A stretch of 64,000 nucleotides of DNA from UBA2266 sp964406945. Its GTDB lineage: Bacteria > Planctomycetota > Phycisphaerae > Sedimentisphaerales > Anaerobacaceae. The notes under the pieces were generated by a model. It did no database searches. It saw nothing but the letters and a program-made list of their open reading frames with translations, and was not told the DNA's origin. Made by a program: the position numbers and the translations under genes. Location: contig CAYOTO010000015.1 in assembly GCA_964406945.1 (NCBI GenBank), positions 10,542 to 74,541 of the forward strand, written 5' to 3'. Shown here piece by piece: positions 10,501-17,451 of this stretch (positions are counted from its first letter, which is position 1; each line of letters opens with the position of its first letter).

Positions 10501-10776
10501 CTTGCCCGTATCCCAGAGATCACCAATATCCAGAGCGAGCTTTTCCGGGCTGGAGGCAACAATTATGCGGAAAGCGGACTGCTCGCAGCCTCTCAAGCTG
10601 CTGCGAAGAATCCAGCTCAAACGTGGTTCGGGTTCGCCCAGGCCGAGTGGATCGGTCAGATACTCGCATCTCAGATCGTTAACGCTGACATCGGCTGTGG
10701 GCCTCGACTGCATGGTGGCGCAGCCCGTATAGAACAGGAAAACGAGCGGAAAAACGTACCGAATCGGGTTTCTCAT
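7540..10776 (-). CDS. Alpha-L-rhamnosidase (GH78), lipoprotein
   Basis: GH78 enzymes remove terminal alpha-L-rhamnose from polysaccharides and glycosides by inversion. The protein (1078 aa) has a lipoprotein-type signal ending 'FLFYTGC' (Cys19), then the N-terminal domain 'VNDLRCEYLTDPLGL'. An extra beta-sandwich (about 150-320, with 'LYLNGSFVQKFQGWNPPYTL') comes before the usual one ('YRLHVNGKRVGNDYFTPGWT'). The catalytic (alpha/alpha)6 domain shows 'DCPQRDERLGWTGD', holding the general-acid residue, and 'TTIWERWDGW', whose Glu matches the general base. The extra sandwich looks like an inserted carbohydrate-binding module. It is likely anchored at the outer membrane. It has no sugar transporter or regulator beside it. 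Confidence 0.93.
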   Translation of the reverse strand: MRNPIRYVFPLVFLFYTGCATMQSRPTADVSVNDLRCEYLTDPLGLGEPEPRLSWILRSSLRGCEQSAFRIIVASSPEKLALDIGDLWDTGKINSDRTNQIAYAGKPLKSRMRCFWKVRVWDNNDRVTAWSRPASWTMGLLNGRQWQAQWIGYDAPTPESHKIGTEPDPLTLEGCNWVWFDEPKPREAAPIGTRYFREVFEVPAAARIKRARMRLIADNEGSLYLNGSFVQKFQGWNPPYTLDITAKLKKGLNTVAIAVENQGQAPNPAGLGGKLLVEFESGDPLAVAIDNSCKAADTSHNGWKKADFDDSGWSNAKTVAPAGAAPWGPVHKPDLVLPPPPYLRREFEARKPVERATLYATALGLYRLHVNGKRVGNDYFTPGWTDYPTRVYYHTYDVTGLVESGSNAIAAVLADGWYAGYLGFGRKREHYGEEPRLLARLEIEYADGTSDAVVTDRSWKATYGPHLDADFLMGETYDARLELPGWTRPGYDDSGWAKVAVAEEWPGKLQAYPGVAVRRVMELDPKSMTEPQPGVYVYDMGQNFAGIVRLKARSQRGDKLTLRFAEMLNPDGTIYTTNLREARCTDTFICSGDEQSWTPSFTYHGFRYVELTGCRNKPPLNAVKGIVLQSDTPRAGQFECSDPMVNQLYQNIVWSQRGNFIEVPTDCPQRDERLGWTGDAQIFIRTATYNMDVAAFFTKWLVDLVDAQTPEGAFPDVAPQKVAMGAGVAAWGDAGVICPWTIHRVYGDERIIRKHYDAMAKWIAWLEKNSDNLIRPDYGYGDWVSINSDTPKDIISTAYFAYSTRLLSEMAAAAGRTEDARKYEQLFNRIKTAFNKAFVSQGARIKGETQTCYLLALHFDLLPSEKRAAAAAHLVADIKERDYHLSTGFVGLSYLLPVLTETGYEDVAFKLLLQDTFPSWGYSIKNGATTIWERWDGWTEEKGFQDPGMNSFNHYAFGSVGAWLFSTVAGIDTQDPGYGRIRIEPHPGSLTYAKAAYHSIRGPITTHWRVEENTFVLDVSIPPNTTATVSIPAKNLASVEVDGVAAERVDHVDPILFEDGRAVLTIASGTYRFESALD

Positions 10777-10845
10777 CGTCGGAATCTCCTCGATAGACCG
10801 GTTGCCTGTAAAGGCCGCACTCTGCTCATGGAGCAGCAGCAGGCT

Positions 10846-12345
10846 CTATTCGTCTTTTCCGCCGTATATGAACCTCATCTGGCCCACATTGGGAATGAAC
10901 GCGAAGCGAAAACGCCGGAACGGTTTAAAGCCAGCCGGCCAGTACACAAAGATCGCCTTTCCCACCATATAATCGCGGGGTACGACGCCCGGGCGGTAAC
11001 TTTTGCCTTGATTGGCTATGCCGGGTTGAGACCACCATCTGCCGTCCTCACTGTTCGGGCTGTTGTCGCCGAGAACAAAGAATTCGTCCTCGTTCAACCG
11101 GAAAGGATTGCCCTCGACCGCCCTTCCGGACACAGGCCCGCCCGTATAATGGATATCCCTGAAAACCGCAACGTGAGCCAGGGTCAGTTTTCCGGCTCCC
11201 ATAATCTCTACGACCGGGTTTTCTTCGGGTCGCCTCGGCCCGGCAGCGTCGGCCGAAAGCCCCAAATCGTGCTCCAGCGTTGCAGAGCCGAATCTCAGGA
11301 CCAGTTTGTGGTCGACATTGGCGAAACTGAATGACGTGAGCTTGTCGGGTTCGGGCGCCGCTTTGCGCCGGCGCACCAGAATCTGTTCGTTTCCGTCTTC
11401 GATTTTCGAGATCACCATGTGCCCGCTCATGTCGACATAGCCTTCGTAGATTATGCCGTACTTGCTCAGTGCAGCCCCCACGCGCCCCTGCAGTTCGGGT
11501 GTGCGAACTTCGAAGCGAATCATCAAATCGCTGGCAACGGGCCGCTTGAAATAGGCGCCGGGGCTGTTATAGGCGTAATTTGCGAGGAAATCGTCTGCGG
11601 ACCTCGGCTGATAGCTGAGCAGATTGATACTGTTGGGATCGCTGTCCAGACTCAATAGAGTGGGGCTTGGTTCATTGACCCGCCAGTCGGAATCGCTCGG
11701 GTCAAAAGGATTAGTCCAGTTAAACGACCCCTGTTCAGGGCGGACCGGCTGGTAATCGTTGTTGTAAATCGGCATCCAGAGTTCTTTCTGGACTTTCGGG
11801 GGTTTACGCTGAATAACGCCGTCGACGTATATATCGCCGTCTATAATTTCGATCTCTTCGCCCGGCAGGCCGATGAGCCGCTTTATATAGTTGATTCGTG
11901 GATCCAGCGGGTTTTTGAAGACTACGACATCCCACCTGTCGGGCTCCATGAACTGGTAGATGCACTTTAGTACCAGTATGCGATCACCGTTGGAGACGTG
12001 CATACCGCCACCCACCGGCTGTTTAAAGCCGCAACTGGGGCACTCGGAGCGGTATGTCTTGAGTGTTGCGCCGGGCGGAGGAATGTGATCCTCACGATAG
12101 CCGAAATTGCCCGGCACAAAGCCATAATCGTATCTATACCCGCATTGGGAGCATCTCAGGCGAAAATGGGCGCCTTTGAGCGTATCGGCCATGCTGCCGG
12201 TGGGAATTCGAAACGCTTCCATAACGAAGGCGCGGAACACAAAGGCCAGAATAAAAGCCGTTATGAGCCATTCGAACGTGTTGGCGATCTCCGCAGCTCT
12301 GTCTTTTCTGTCTTCGATGAGATTATTGGAACCTTTGGTCGTCAT
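10846..12345 (-). CDS. lepB: Signal peptidase I with zinc-ribbon insertion
   Basis: Signal peptidase I cleaves Sec signal peptides on the periplasmic face. One N-terminal membrane helix (about 24-42) precedes the nucleophile Ser51 in 'RIPTGSMADTL'. The catalytic base is Lys155 in 'NYIKRLIGLPGEEI', and box E is 'GDNSPNSEDGR'. Between Ser51 and Lys155 is a cysteine module, C65-x2-C68 and C102-x2-C105, which looks like a zinc ribbon. A further insertion of about 200 residues lies before box E. The open frame extends upstream to 12663, but the family-like start is the ATG at 12345 (MTTKGSNN), giving 499 aa. The insert makes the enzyme roughly twice the size of common bacterial LepB. Confidence 0.92.
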   Translation of the reverse strand: MTTKGSNNLIEDRKDRAAEIANTFEWLITAFILAFVFRAFVMEAFRIPTGSMADTLKGAHFRLRCSQCGYRYDYGFVPGNFGYREDHIPPPGATLKTYRSECPSCGFKQPVGGGMHVSNGDRILVLKCIYQFMEPDRWDVVVFKNPLDPRINYIKRLIGLPGEEIEIIDGDIYVDGVIQRKPPKVQKELWMPIYNNDYQPVRPEQGSFNWTNPFDPSDSDWRVNEPSPTLLSLDSDPNSINLLSYQPRSADDFLANYAYNSPGAYFKRPVASDLMIRFEVRTPELQGRVGAALSKYGIIYEGYVDMSGHMVISKIEDGNEQILVRRRKAAPEPDKLTSFSFANVDHKLVLRFGSATLEHDLGLSADAAGPRRPEENPVVEIMGAGKLTLAHVAVFRDIHYTGGPVSGRAVEGNPFRLNEDEFFVLGDNSPNSEDGRWWSQPGIANQGKSYRPGVVPRDYMVGKAIFVYWPAGFKPFRRFRFAFIPNVGQMRFIYGGKDE

Positions 12346-12929
12346 ATTATTATACCTGGCGAGCGTTGCTGTGCCTGTAAAAGGTTGTCTTAAGAAGGGC
12401 AACGCATCCGAAAAGACGCAATTATGCCCTGTTGTGGGGCTGCGGTCAACCTCGGATTGATTATTACGACAATTTAGGCGTCCGGGTCGAGGATCGTGCA
12501 AAAAAAGCTGCGTTGACCGGCCTGCATTCGGCCGGCGGCGGCAGGTTCTCTCGTAATGCCGGCTCCCAGCCCGACAGGCTCTTCGAAAGACCGTCGGGAG
12601 GCGGAACTCAAGCCGACAAAGAAGAGTTTTAGTGTTGGAATTACCGGGTCGCGACGCCCTCAATCGGCTGTGTCCAAAAATTTTGTTCTAATTTGCTTGC
12701 TGTTTAGAAGTCTTTATTGTATAGTGGTTTGCGATGTTTAGCACTTTTCGTCGGAGGCTTGCATGCGGTAAGATCAGGTGCTCGTGAGTTCGACTTATCG
12801 GCGAAAAGTCGGAGAGCTTTTATGAGGTGAGCTGGTGGTATCCAGGCGGCGTAAATCGTGGAGATTGGCTTTCCCCAATACAAGCGGAGTTCGGTATTGC
12901 AGGTAATCCTTCCTGAAGTGAGGTAGTCT
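12346..12929. other. 584-bp intergenic region between lepB and the HU gene
   Basis: The region holds the divergent 5' ends of lepB (-) and the HU gene (+). It contains the promoter listed next, a long HU leader and several small inverted repeats. One is CTTTTCG near 12745 with CGAAAAG near 12800; another is ATTGG/CCAAT near 12870. I see no tRNA, no small protein gene and no known riboswitch. Confidence 0.5.
12697..12725 (+). promoter_or_regulatory. Sigma70-like promoter for the HU gene
   Basis: TTGCTG (12697-12702), a 17-bp spacer and TATAGT (12720-12725) fit a housekeeping promoter. Transcription would begin near 12732, giving an unusually long leader of about 195 nt before the HU start at 12930. 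Confidence 0.55.
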
Positions 12930-13235
12930 ATGGCAACAGTTACCAAGAAAGAACTAATAGACCGCATTGCGGAGATGACGCAGGCCAAGCGTGTAACGGT
13001 TAAGGTGGTAATCCAGGCCTTTCTCGACGAGATAACGAGCGAATTGTGCAAGAACAATCGCCTGGAGTTCAGGGATTTCGGGGTATTCGAGACGAAGGTC
13101 CGTGCGGCCAGGAAGGCTCAGAACCCGAAAACCCTGGAGCGCGTGCAGGTTCCTGCAAAGCGGACTGTGAAGTTCAAGATGGGAAGACTTATGCGGGAGA
13201 ATCTGTGCGAGGCCGAAACGGCGGAAGCAAAGTAA
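12930..13235 (+). CDS. HU/IHF-family DNA-binding protein
   Basis: This 101-residue nucleoid protein has the HU fold throughout: helices 'KKELIDRIAEMTQ' and 'VKVVIQAFLDEITSEL', then the beta-arm region 'RLEFRDFGVFETKVR' and 'AARKAQNPKTLERVQVPAKR'. The arm has 'NPKT' where HU has the intercalating-proline 'RNP..G' motif. It would bind and bend DNA as a dimer; whether it is HU-like or IHF-like cannot be told from sequence alone. It is followed after 91 bp by a cold-shock gene on the same strand, and has a long leader from the promoter at 12697. Confidence 0.93.
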   Translation: MATVTKKELIDRIAEMTQAKRVTVKVVIQAFLDEITSELCKNNRLEFRDFGVFETKVRAARKAQNPKTLERVQVPAKRTVKFKMGRLMRENLCEAETAEAK

Positions 13236-13326
13236 GGCAGCATCGGAGAATTGGGGGGCGGCCGGAGCATATATCCGACCACCGGATGGGCAGAAAAAAG
13301 AACAAGTTCAACACAAGGAGTGGCAA

Positions 13327-13536
13327 ATGCCAGAGGGAAAAGTAAAATGGTTTAACCCAAGGAAGGGGTATGGTTTTATCGCGACCGAGGAAGGTCGGGA
13401 TGTTTTCGTTCACTATGCGAGCATAAATGGTGATGGGTACCGTACGCTGACCGAAGGCGAGGCGGTAACCTTTGATATAGTCGACGGCGAAAAGGGCCCC
13501 AGAGCAAAGAACGTTACGCAGAAAGCAGAAGAATAG
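13327..13536 (+). CDS. Cold-shock domain protein
   Basis: This 69-residue OB-fold RNA chaperone carries both RNA-binding motifs: 'KVKWFNPRKGYGFI' (RNP1) and 'DVFVHYASI' (RNP2). Its length is standard for CspA-type proteins, which melt RNA secondary structure and bind single-stranded nucleic acid. An AAGGAG ribosome site lies just upstream of the ATG. It sits 91 bp after the HU gene and may share its transcript; a short hairpin (ATCCG/CGGAT, 13273-13287) lies between them. Confidence 0.96.
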   Translation: MPEGKVKWFNPRKGYGFIATEEGRDVFVHYASINGDGYRTLTEGEAVTFDIVDGEKGPRAKNVTQKAEE

Positions 13537-13676
13537 CTGAGCGAGACAGCAGCATCTTTGACATCAGCTTAACGCATGCCTGGTAACACCGCCGCTCGTC
13601 GACTAACGGCATAAGGAAATCGTAGTGCCGAGTTAGTTGGGCACTCATAAGCGATTCGCAACAAGAGGCGGCAACC

Positions 13677-14312
13677 ATGCTCGACGCACAGCCAAAATCC
13701 GGACTCGACTGCAGCGTCCTGGTTCTGAACAAGCACTATATGGCTATCAGAATCATAGGGGCGCGGCGGGCATTTTCTCTTCTTTGTCGCGAGTTGGCGG
13801 AAGTCGTCTCCCTGGAAGAAGGCAGCTATTTCAACTACAGCTTCGATAGCTGGCGCCAGGTAAGTCAGTTCAGGCGAGAGTTCGAACCTGATGGGCATGA
13901 CTGGGTTTCTACAGTGAACTTTCACGTAGCGGTGCCTAGAATCGTAAGGCTGCTCTTTTACGACCGCCTTCCCCGGACCGAGGTAAAGTTCAATCGCCGG
14001 AACATATTCGCCAGGGATAAGAGTAAGTGTCAGTACTGCGGCAAGCGCTTCTCGACCAGCGAGCTTTCGCTGGATCATGTGATTCCCCGCAGGGCCGGCG
14101 GCAAGGCCACCTGGGAGAATATCGTGTGCGCGTGCACCAGATGCAACGTCAAAAAAGGCGGGCGGACACCCCAGCAGGCCCACATGAAGCTGATTACCAA
14201 GCCGGTCAAACCCAAACACAACCCGCTGATCCATATCCACGTCGGCCATAAGCGCTACAGCAGTTGGAAGCAGTTTCTGGACCACGCTTACTGGTCGGTC
14301 GAACTGACCTGA
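13677..14312 (+). CDS. HNH endonuclease family protein
   Basis: This 211-residue protein has an N-terminal region typical of stand-alone bacterial HNH proteins ('VLVLNKHYMAIRIIGARRAF'). The HNH core is at about 113-165: 'CQYCGKRF', 'LSLDHVIPRRAGG', 'TWENIVCACTRCNVKKGG'. The two CxxC pairs should bind structural zinc, and the D-H pair plus the downstream Asn should hold the catalytic metal. These proteins are widespread, but their cellular role (repair, defence or RNA cleavage) is not settled. There is no adjacent methyltransferase or mobile-element gene to suggest restriction. The ATG at 13677 has AGAGGCGG upstream. Confidence 0.9.
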   Translation: MLDAQPKSGLDCSVLVLNKHYMAIRIIGARRAFSLLCRELAEVVSLEEGSYFNYSFDSWRQVSQFRREFEPDGHDWVSTVNFHVAVPRIVRLLFYDRLPRTEVKFNRRNIFARDKSKCQYCGKRFSTSELSLDHVIPRRAGGKATWENIVCACTRCNVKKGGRTPQQAHMKLITKPVKPKHNPLIHIHVGHKRYSSWKQFLDHAYWSVELT

Positions 14313-14377
14313 AGTAGGCCTGAGTTCCGGAAGCAGAACAATATCTTGCGGCATACTCGGGAGTATCGGGCTTACTT

Positions 14378-14854
14378 ATGGATGCAAACACAGGCAAGGG
14401 CAAATCCAATTCGAGCGGGGAACAATCGGGGCAGGTTTCGCCCGCGGATGCGCGTGGGGCATTCGGCGGCGGCATCGGCGGATCTCTGGCCTGGATTATA
14501 CTGACCGCCGGCGCGGCCCGTGACTGGGCGGTACTTGCGGCGGTAATTGTCGCAGGAATCGGGCTGTACGTGGTATGTACAGCGCGATACAGGGCCGACA
14601 GGGCGAGATACTGGCGCATTGCGGCGTGGATGGCCGGGGCGTTGTGCGCAATCAACCTGCTGGTGGTCAACCTGCGATGGCATGTGTGGGTCGAAAAGCT
14701 GGCTTCGGTTCCACGGTACGGGCCGTTCGGCACAGTTCCTCTCTGGGCGCTGAACTGCATTATTCTGGGCATTTTCGCCGGACTGGGGCTGATGTTCCTT
14801 CTTCGAAGCCGCTACGGCCGAGCCACAGGCGGTGATCAGGCGTCCGAAGCCTGA
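14378..14854 (+). CDS. Small integral membrane protein, function unknown
   Basis: I do not recognise this 158-residue protein. A polar, low-complexity N-terminus (residues 1-30) is followed by four hydrophobic segments: near 33-47, 50-66, 82-99 and 122-141. A basic C-terminus follows. Arg-rich loops between helices 2 and 3 should face the cytoplasm. Its frame overlaps the non-coding start region of the next gene; the two are probably co-transcribed, but that does not give a function. Confidence 0.6.
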   Translation: MDANTGKGKSNSSGEQSGQVSPADARGAFGGGIGGSLAWIILTAGAARDWAVLAAVIVAGIGLYVVCTARYRADRARYWRIAAWMAGALCAINLLVVNLRWHVWVEKLASVPRYGPFGTVPLWALNCIILGIFAGLGLMFLLRSRYGRATGGDQASEA

Positions 14855-14903
14855 TCCAGGCTTTGATATTTACGCGGGACCGCAAACGCTGTACTATCGG
14901 TCT

Positions 14904-15446
14904 ATGCTGAAAAAAGGACTGGTCCAGATATATACAGGTGAAGGAAAGGGCAAAACAACGGCGGCATTCGGGCTGGCGCTGCGAGCGGCGGGCCAGGGCA
15001 ACAAGGTTCTGGTCTATCAGTTTCTCAAGCCGCCCTCGATGGATTCGGGCGAGCGATTTGCCATTGAGCGCTGGCGGGTCAAGATCAGAATCGAAGCGCT
15101 CGATGTCGATTGGAATGTGTTCGATTCACTGGGGCGGCAAAGCGATGTGGCCGAGGCGCGAAAGGCCATAGACCAGACAATGGAGCGGCTGGCCGAAACC
15201 GCTCAAAAGGGTTTTTACGATGTGATTGTGCTGGACGAGCTGGTGTTCTGTTTGGCCAAAAAGCTTGTGAAGTTCGAAGATGTAAAACGTATAGTCGAGA
15301 CCAGAAGCCCGCGGGTTGAGCTGGTGATGACCGGCAGAGGCGCCGGCGAGGAACTGATCGGTCTGGCCGATCTGGTAACGGAGATGAAGAACGTAAAACA
15401 TCCGTTCGACAGGGGCACAGTCGCTCGCCAGGGTATCGAGTACTGA
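14904..15446 (+). CDS. cobO: Cob(I)yrinic acid a,c-diamide adenosyltransferase
   Basis: The enzyme transfers the adenosyl group of ATP to reduced corrinoid, giving adenosyl-B12. The P-loop 'YTGEGKGKTTAAFGLALRA' is at the N-terminus, as in CobO/BtuR. 'FYDVIVLDELVF' and 'VELVMTGRGAGEELIGLADL' match the rest of the family. I chose the ATG at 14904 (MLKKGLVQ, 180 aa); the frame extends upstream to a GTG at 14832 inside the preceding gene, which would add 24 unconserved residues. No other cobalamin gene and no cobalamin riboswitch is visible nearby. A B12-binding-type radical SAM protein at 33.2 kb is a possible consumer. Confidence 0.93.
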   Translation: MLKKGLVQIYTGEGKGKTTAAFGLALRAAGQGNKVLVYQFLKPPSMDSGERFAIERWRVKIRIEALDVDWNVFDSLGRQSDVAEARKAIDQTMERLAETAQKGFYDVIVLDELVFCLAKKLVKFEDVKRIVETRSPRVELVMTGRGAGEELIGLADLVTEMKNVKHPFDRGTVARQGIEY

Positions 15447-15476
15447 AACATTGGGCATTTTAAGCGAGGATGAGCA

Positions 15477-16220
15477 GTGAGCAAGAAAGTAGCGGCGATT
15501 ATATGTGCCGCGGGTCCGGGCAGTCGGTTCGGCGGCAAACGGAAGAAGCAGTTCATGGATGTGAGCGGCAGAGCGGTGTTCATGCGGAGCGTCGAGGCGT
15601 TCGCCGATCATCCCGACGTCAAGCAGGTGCTGCTGGGCATACCTGAAGATGATGAAGAGATCGTGGGAGTAAAATGGGGAGCTAATCTGAGTTTCTTCGG
15701 CGTAAAGACCTTTCTCGGGGCCGGTGAGCGATTTGAGACAGTTGCGGCGGGGCTGGAACTGGTTCGGGATGATATCGACATGGTGGCCGTACACGACGGC
15801 TGCCGGTGCTGCATTACCGAGAAGGTGATTAACGATGTTTTTGCCGCGGCCTGCGACAGCGGCGCCGCAATTCCGGGCTGTCGTGTAACCGCCACGATAA
15901 AAAGGGTGAGGGAAGGCGTCATTACCGAGACCGTAGACCGAAGCGACCTTTTCGAGGCGCAGACGCCGCAGGTTTTCGAGCTTCCGTTGATCAGGGAAGC
16001 TTACGCGAATCTCGAAACACTCGATACGACCGCCATCAGCGACGATGCTCAGCTCGTCGAGGCGGTCGGGCATGAGGTTTCCGTGGTGGAAACCGATTCA
16101 TCGAACATAAAGATTACGCACCGAAGCGATCTGGCGGTTGCCGAGGCCATAATCAAGGCCCAGAGCGATGCCAGGAAGCCGAAGGGCCCTCAAGGCCCGT
16201 TCATCGAAGCCCAGTGGTAA
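15477..16220 (+). CDS. ispD: 2-C-methyl-D-erythritol 4-phosphate cytidylyltransferase
   Basis: IspD makes CDP-methylerythritol in the MEP isoprenoid pathway. The nucleotide-binding start 'AAIICAAGPGSRFGGKRKKQF', 'FEAQTPQVFELPLIREAY' and the terminal 'SSNIKITHRSDLAVAEAII' all fit. Start is the GTG at 15477 with GCGAGGA upstream; the ATG at 15470 is out of frame. The usual 'VHDAARP' loop reads 'VHDGCRCC' here, which keeps the Asp and Arg but replaces both alanines and the proline. ispF is not adjacent. Length (247 aa) is slightly above the norm because of a C-terminal extension. Confidence 0.9.
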   Translation: MSKKVAAIICAAGPGSRFGGKRKKQFMDVSGRAVFMRSVEAFADHPDVKQVLLGIPEDDEEIVGVKWGANLSFFGVKTFLGAGERFETVAAGLELVRDDIDMVAVHDGCRCCITEKVINDVFAAACDSGAAIPGCRVTATIKRVREGVITETVDRSDLFEAQTPQVFELPLIREAYANLETLDTTAISDDAQLVEAVGHEVSVVETDSSNIKITHRSDLAVAEAIIKAQSDARKPKGPQGPFIEAQW

Positions 16221-16296
16221 GGCCGGTCAGACTGTGCGTTGACGCCGCTTCAAAATAAGACGCATTTGCGATGTATTACTCTGATCGCGCTATGCC

Positions 16297-17451
16297 CTAC
16301 AGACGCAGTCTGACTTTTTCGGCCGGGCGGGTCATTCGTTTTGTTTTACCTTCGTCGATGTCGGCTGCCATCTGCATGAATCTCGGCAGCGAGTGGTGGA
16401 AAAACTGCTTGTAGGCGTCGCAAAAATAACTCCTGGCGTTCAGGCCGCCGGCGCGGGCGCGATCCTTGAGACAGCCGCCCCGGCAAATGTCGAGATATCC
16501 GCAGACGAGACAATCGGTGCTGAGTTTGAGTTTGGTGCGGGCGAAATCACGTTTTAGTTTGCTGTTGGCCAGTTCGCCCAGAGAGTTTTCAGTGATATTA
16601 CCGAGCTTGTAGTCGGGGCCGACGAAAAATTCGCAGCAATAGGCGTCGCCGTTGTGCTCGATTACGACGAAACCGGCGCATTTCTTGCTGTAGGCACAAA
16701 TCGTGTGATCGCCGAGCACATAGTGAGTTACGATTGAATCGAAATCGCGGATGTTGATCTTTTCGGGGCCGTAATCATGCCAGAGATCGAAAAGCCTGCA
16801 GAGAAAATCACCGTATTGACCGGGTGTGATCGAAAACTCGGCTGGCTCTTGCGTGGCCGGGTCTATTTCGACGCACGGTATGAACTGTACGTATCGCAGC
16901 TCATTGTCGACGACGAAATCAAACAGCCTTTCGACGTGTTCGACGTTGTGTCTGTTGAGCAGTATAAGGGCGTTGAACTGGACGCCGAAGCGTTTGCAGT
17001 TCTGAACGCCGGCCCAGACTTTCTCGAACGTCGGCGAGCCGGAGTGGTCGCGGCGATACTTGTCGTGGAACTCGGCCGGGCCGTCCATGCTGATGCCCAG
17101 CAGGAATCTATTCTCGCCGAAGAAGCGGCACCACTGCTCATCGAGAAGGACACCGTTGGTTTGAAGGGTATTGCTGATCTGCTGGCCGGGTGTGCCGTAC
17201 TTCTTCTGGAATTCAATAGCCTTGCGGAAGAAGTCGACGCCCATTAACGTCGGTTCACCCCCCTGCCATGCGAATCCAACCACCGGAAAGCCCAACTGCA
17301 TGTAATCGCCGACGAGCTTTTCCAGCACCTTCTCGCTCATTCGCTGGGTTCCCGTGCCGGCGGCGGGGTCGCGGTCCTTATAGAAGCAGTAGACGCAGTC
17401 GATGTTGCAGTTCGAACCGCTCGGTTTGATTAATAGCGTGAATGGCTTCAT
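16297..17451 (-). CDS. Radical SAM/SPASM anaerobic sulfatase-maturating enzyme-like
   Basis: The S-adenosylmethionine [4Fe-4S] site is C15-x3-C19-x2-C22 in 'SNCNIDCVYCFYK'. A SPASM domain follows, with C252, C258, C272 and a C-terminal group C314, C317, C323, C327 ('CLVCGYLDICRGGC') for two auxiliary clusters. 'FAWQGGEPTLM' and 'SMDGP' match the anSME subgroup, which turns a sulfatase Cys or Ser into formylglycine. Length (384 aa) fits. Its start overlaps the stop of cca by 4 nt, so it lies in a translationally coupled rsmD-cca-maturase operon. No sulfatase is in the window. A related peptide-modifying SPASM role is possible but less likely. Confidence 0.85.
   Translation of the reverse strand: MKPFTLLIKPSGSNCNIDCVYCFYKDRDPAAGTGTQRMSEKVLEKLVGDYMQLGFPVVGFAWQGGEPTLMGVDFFRKAIEFQKKYGTPGQQISNTLQTNGVLLDEQWCRFFGENRFLLGISMDGPAEFHDKYRRDHSGSPTFEKVWAGVQNCKRFGVQFNALILLNRHNVEHVERLFDFVVDNELRYVQFIPCVEIDPATQEPAEFSITPGQYGDFLCRLFDLWHDYGPEKINIRDFDSIVTHYVLGDHTICAYSKKCAGFVVIEHNGDAYCCEFFVGPDYKLGNITENSLGELANSKLKRDFARTKLKLSTDCLVCGYLDICRGGCLKDRARAGGLNARSYFCDAYKQFFHHSLPRFMQMAADIDEGKTKRMTRPAEKVRLRL

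Noticed and set aside
12345..12663. Upstream extension of lepB (106 codons)
   Set aside because: It is Arg-rich, unlike any LepB, and precedes the clear start at 12345.
12346..12929. SRP RNA, tRNA or small gene in the lepB-HU gap
   Set aside because: No GGAAGCAGCC-like SRP tip, no T-arm consensus and no conserved short frame.
14313..14903. Possible cobalamin riboswitch ahead of cobO
   Set aside because: No B12-box-like GCCACTG and most of the region is coding for the membrane protein.
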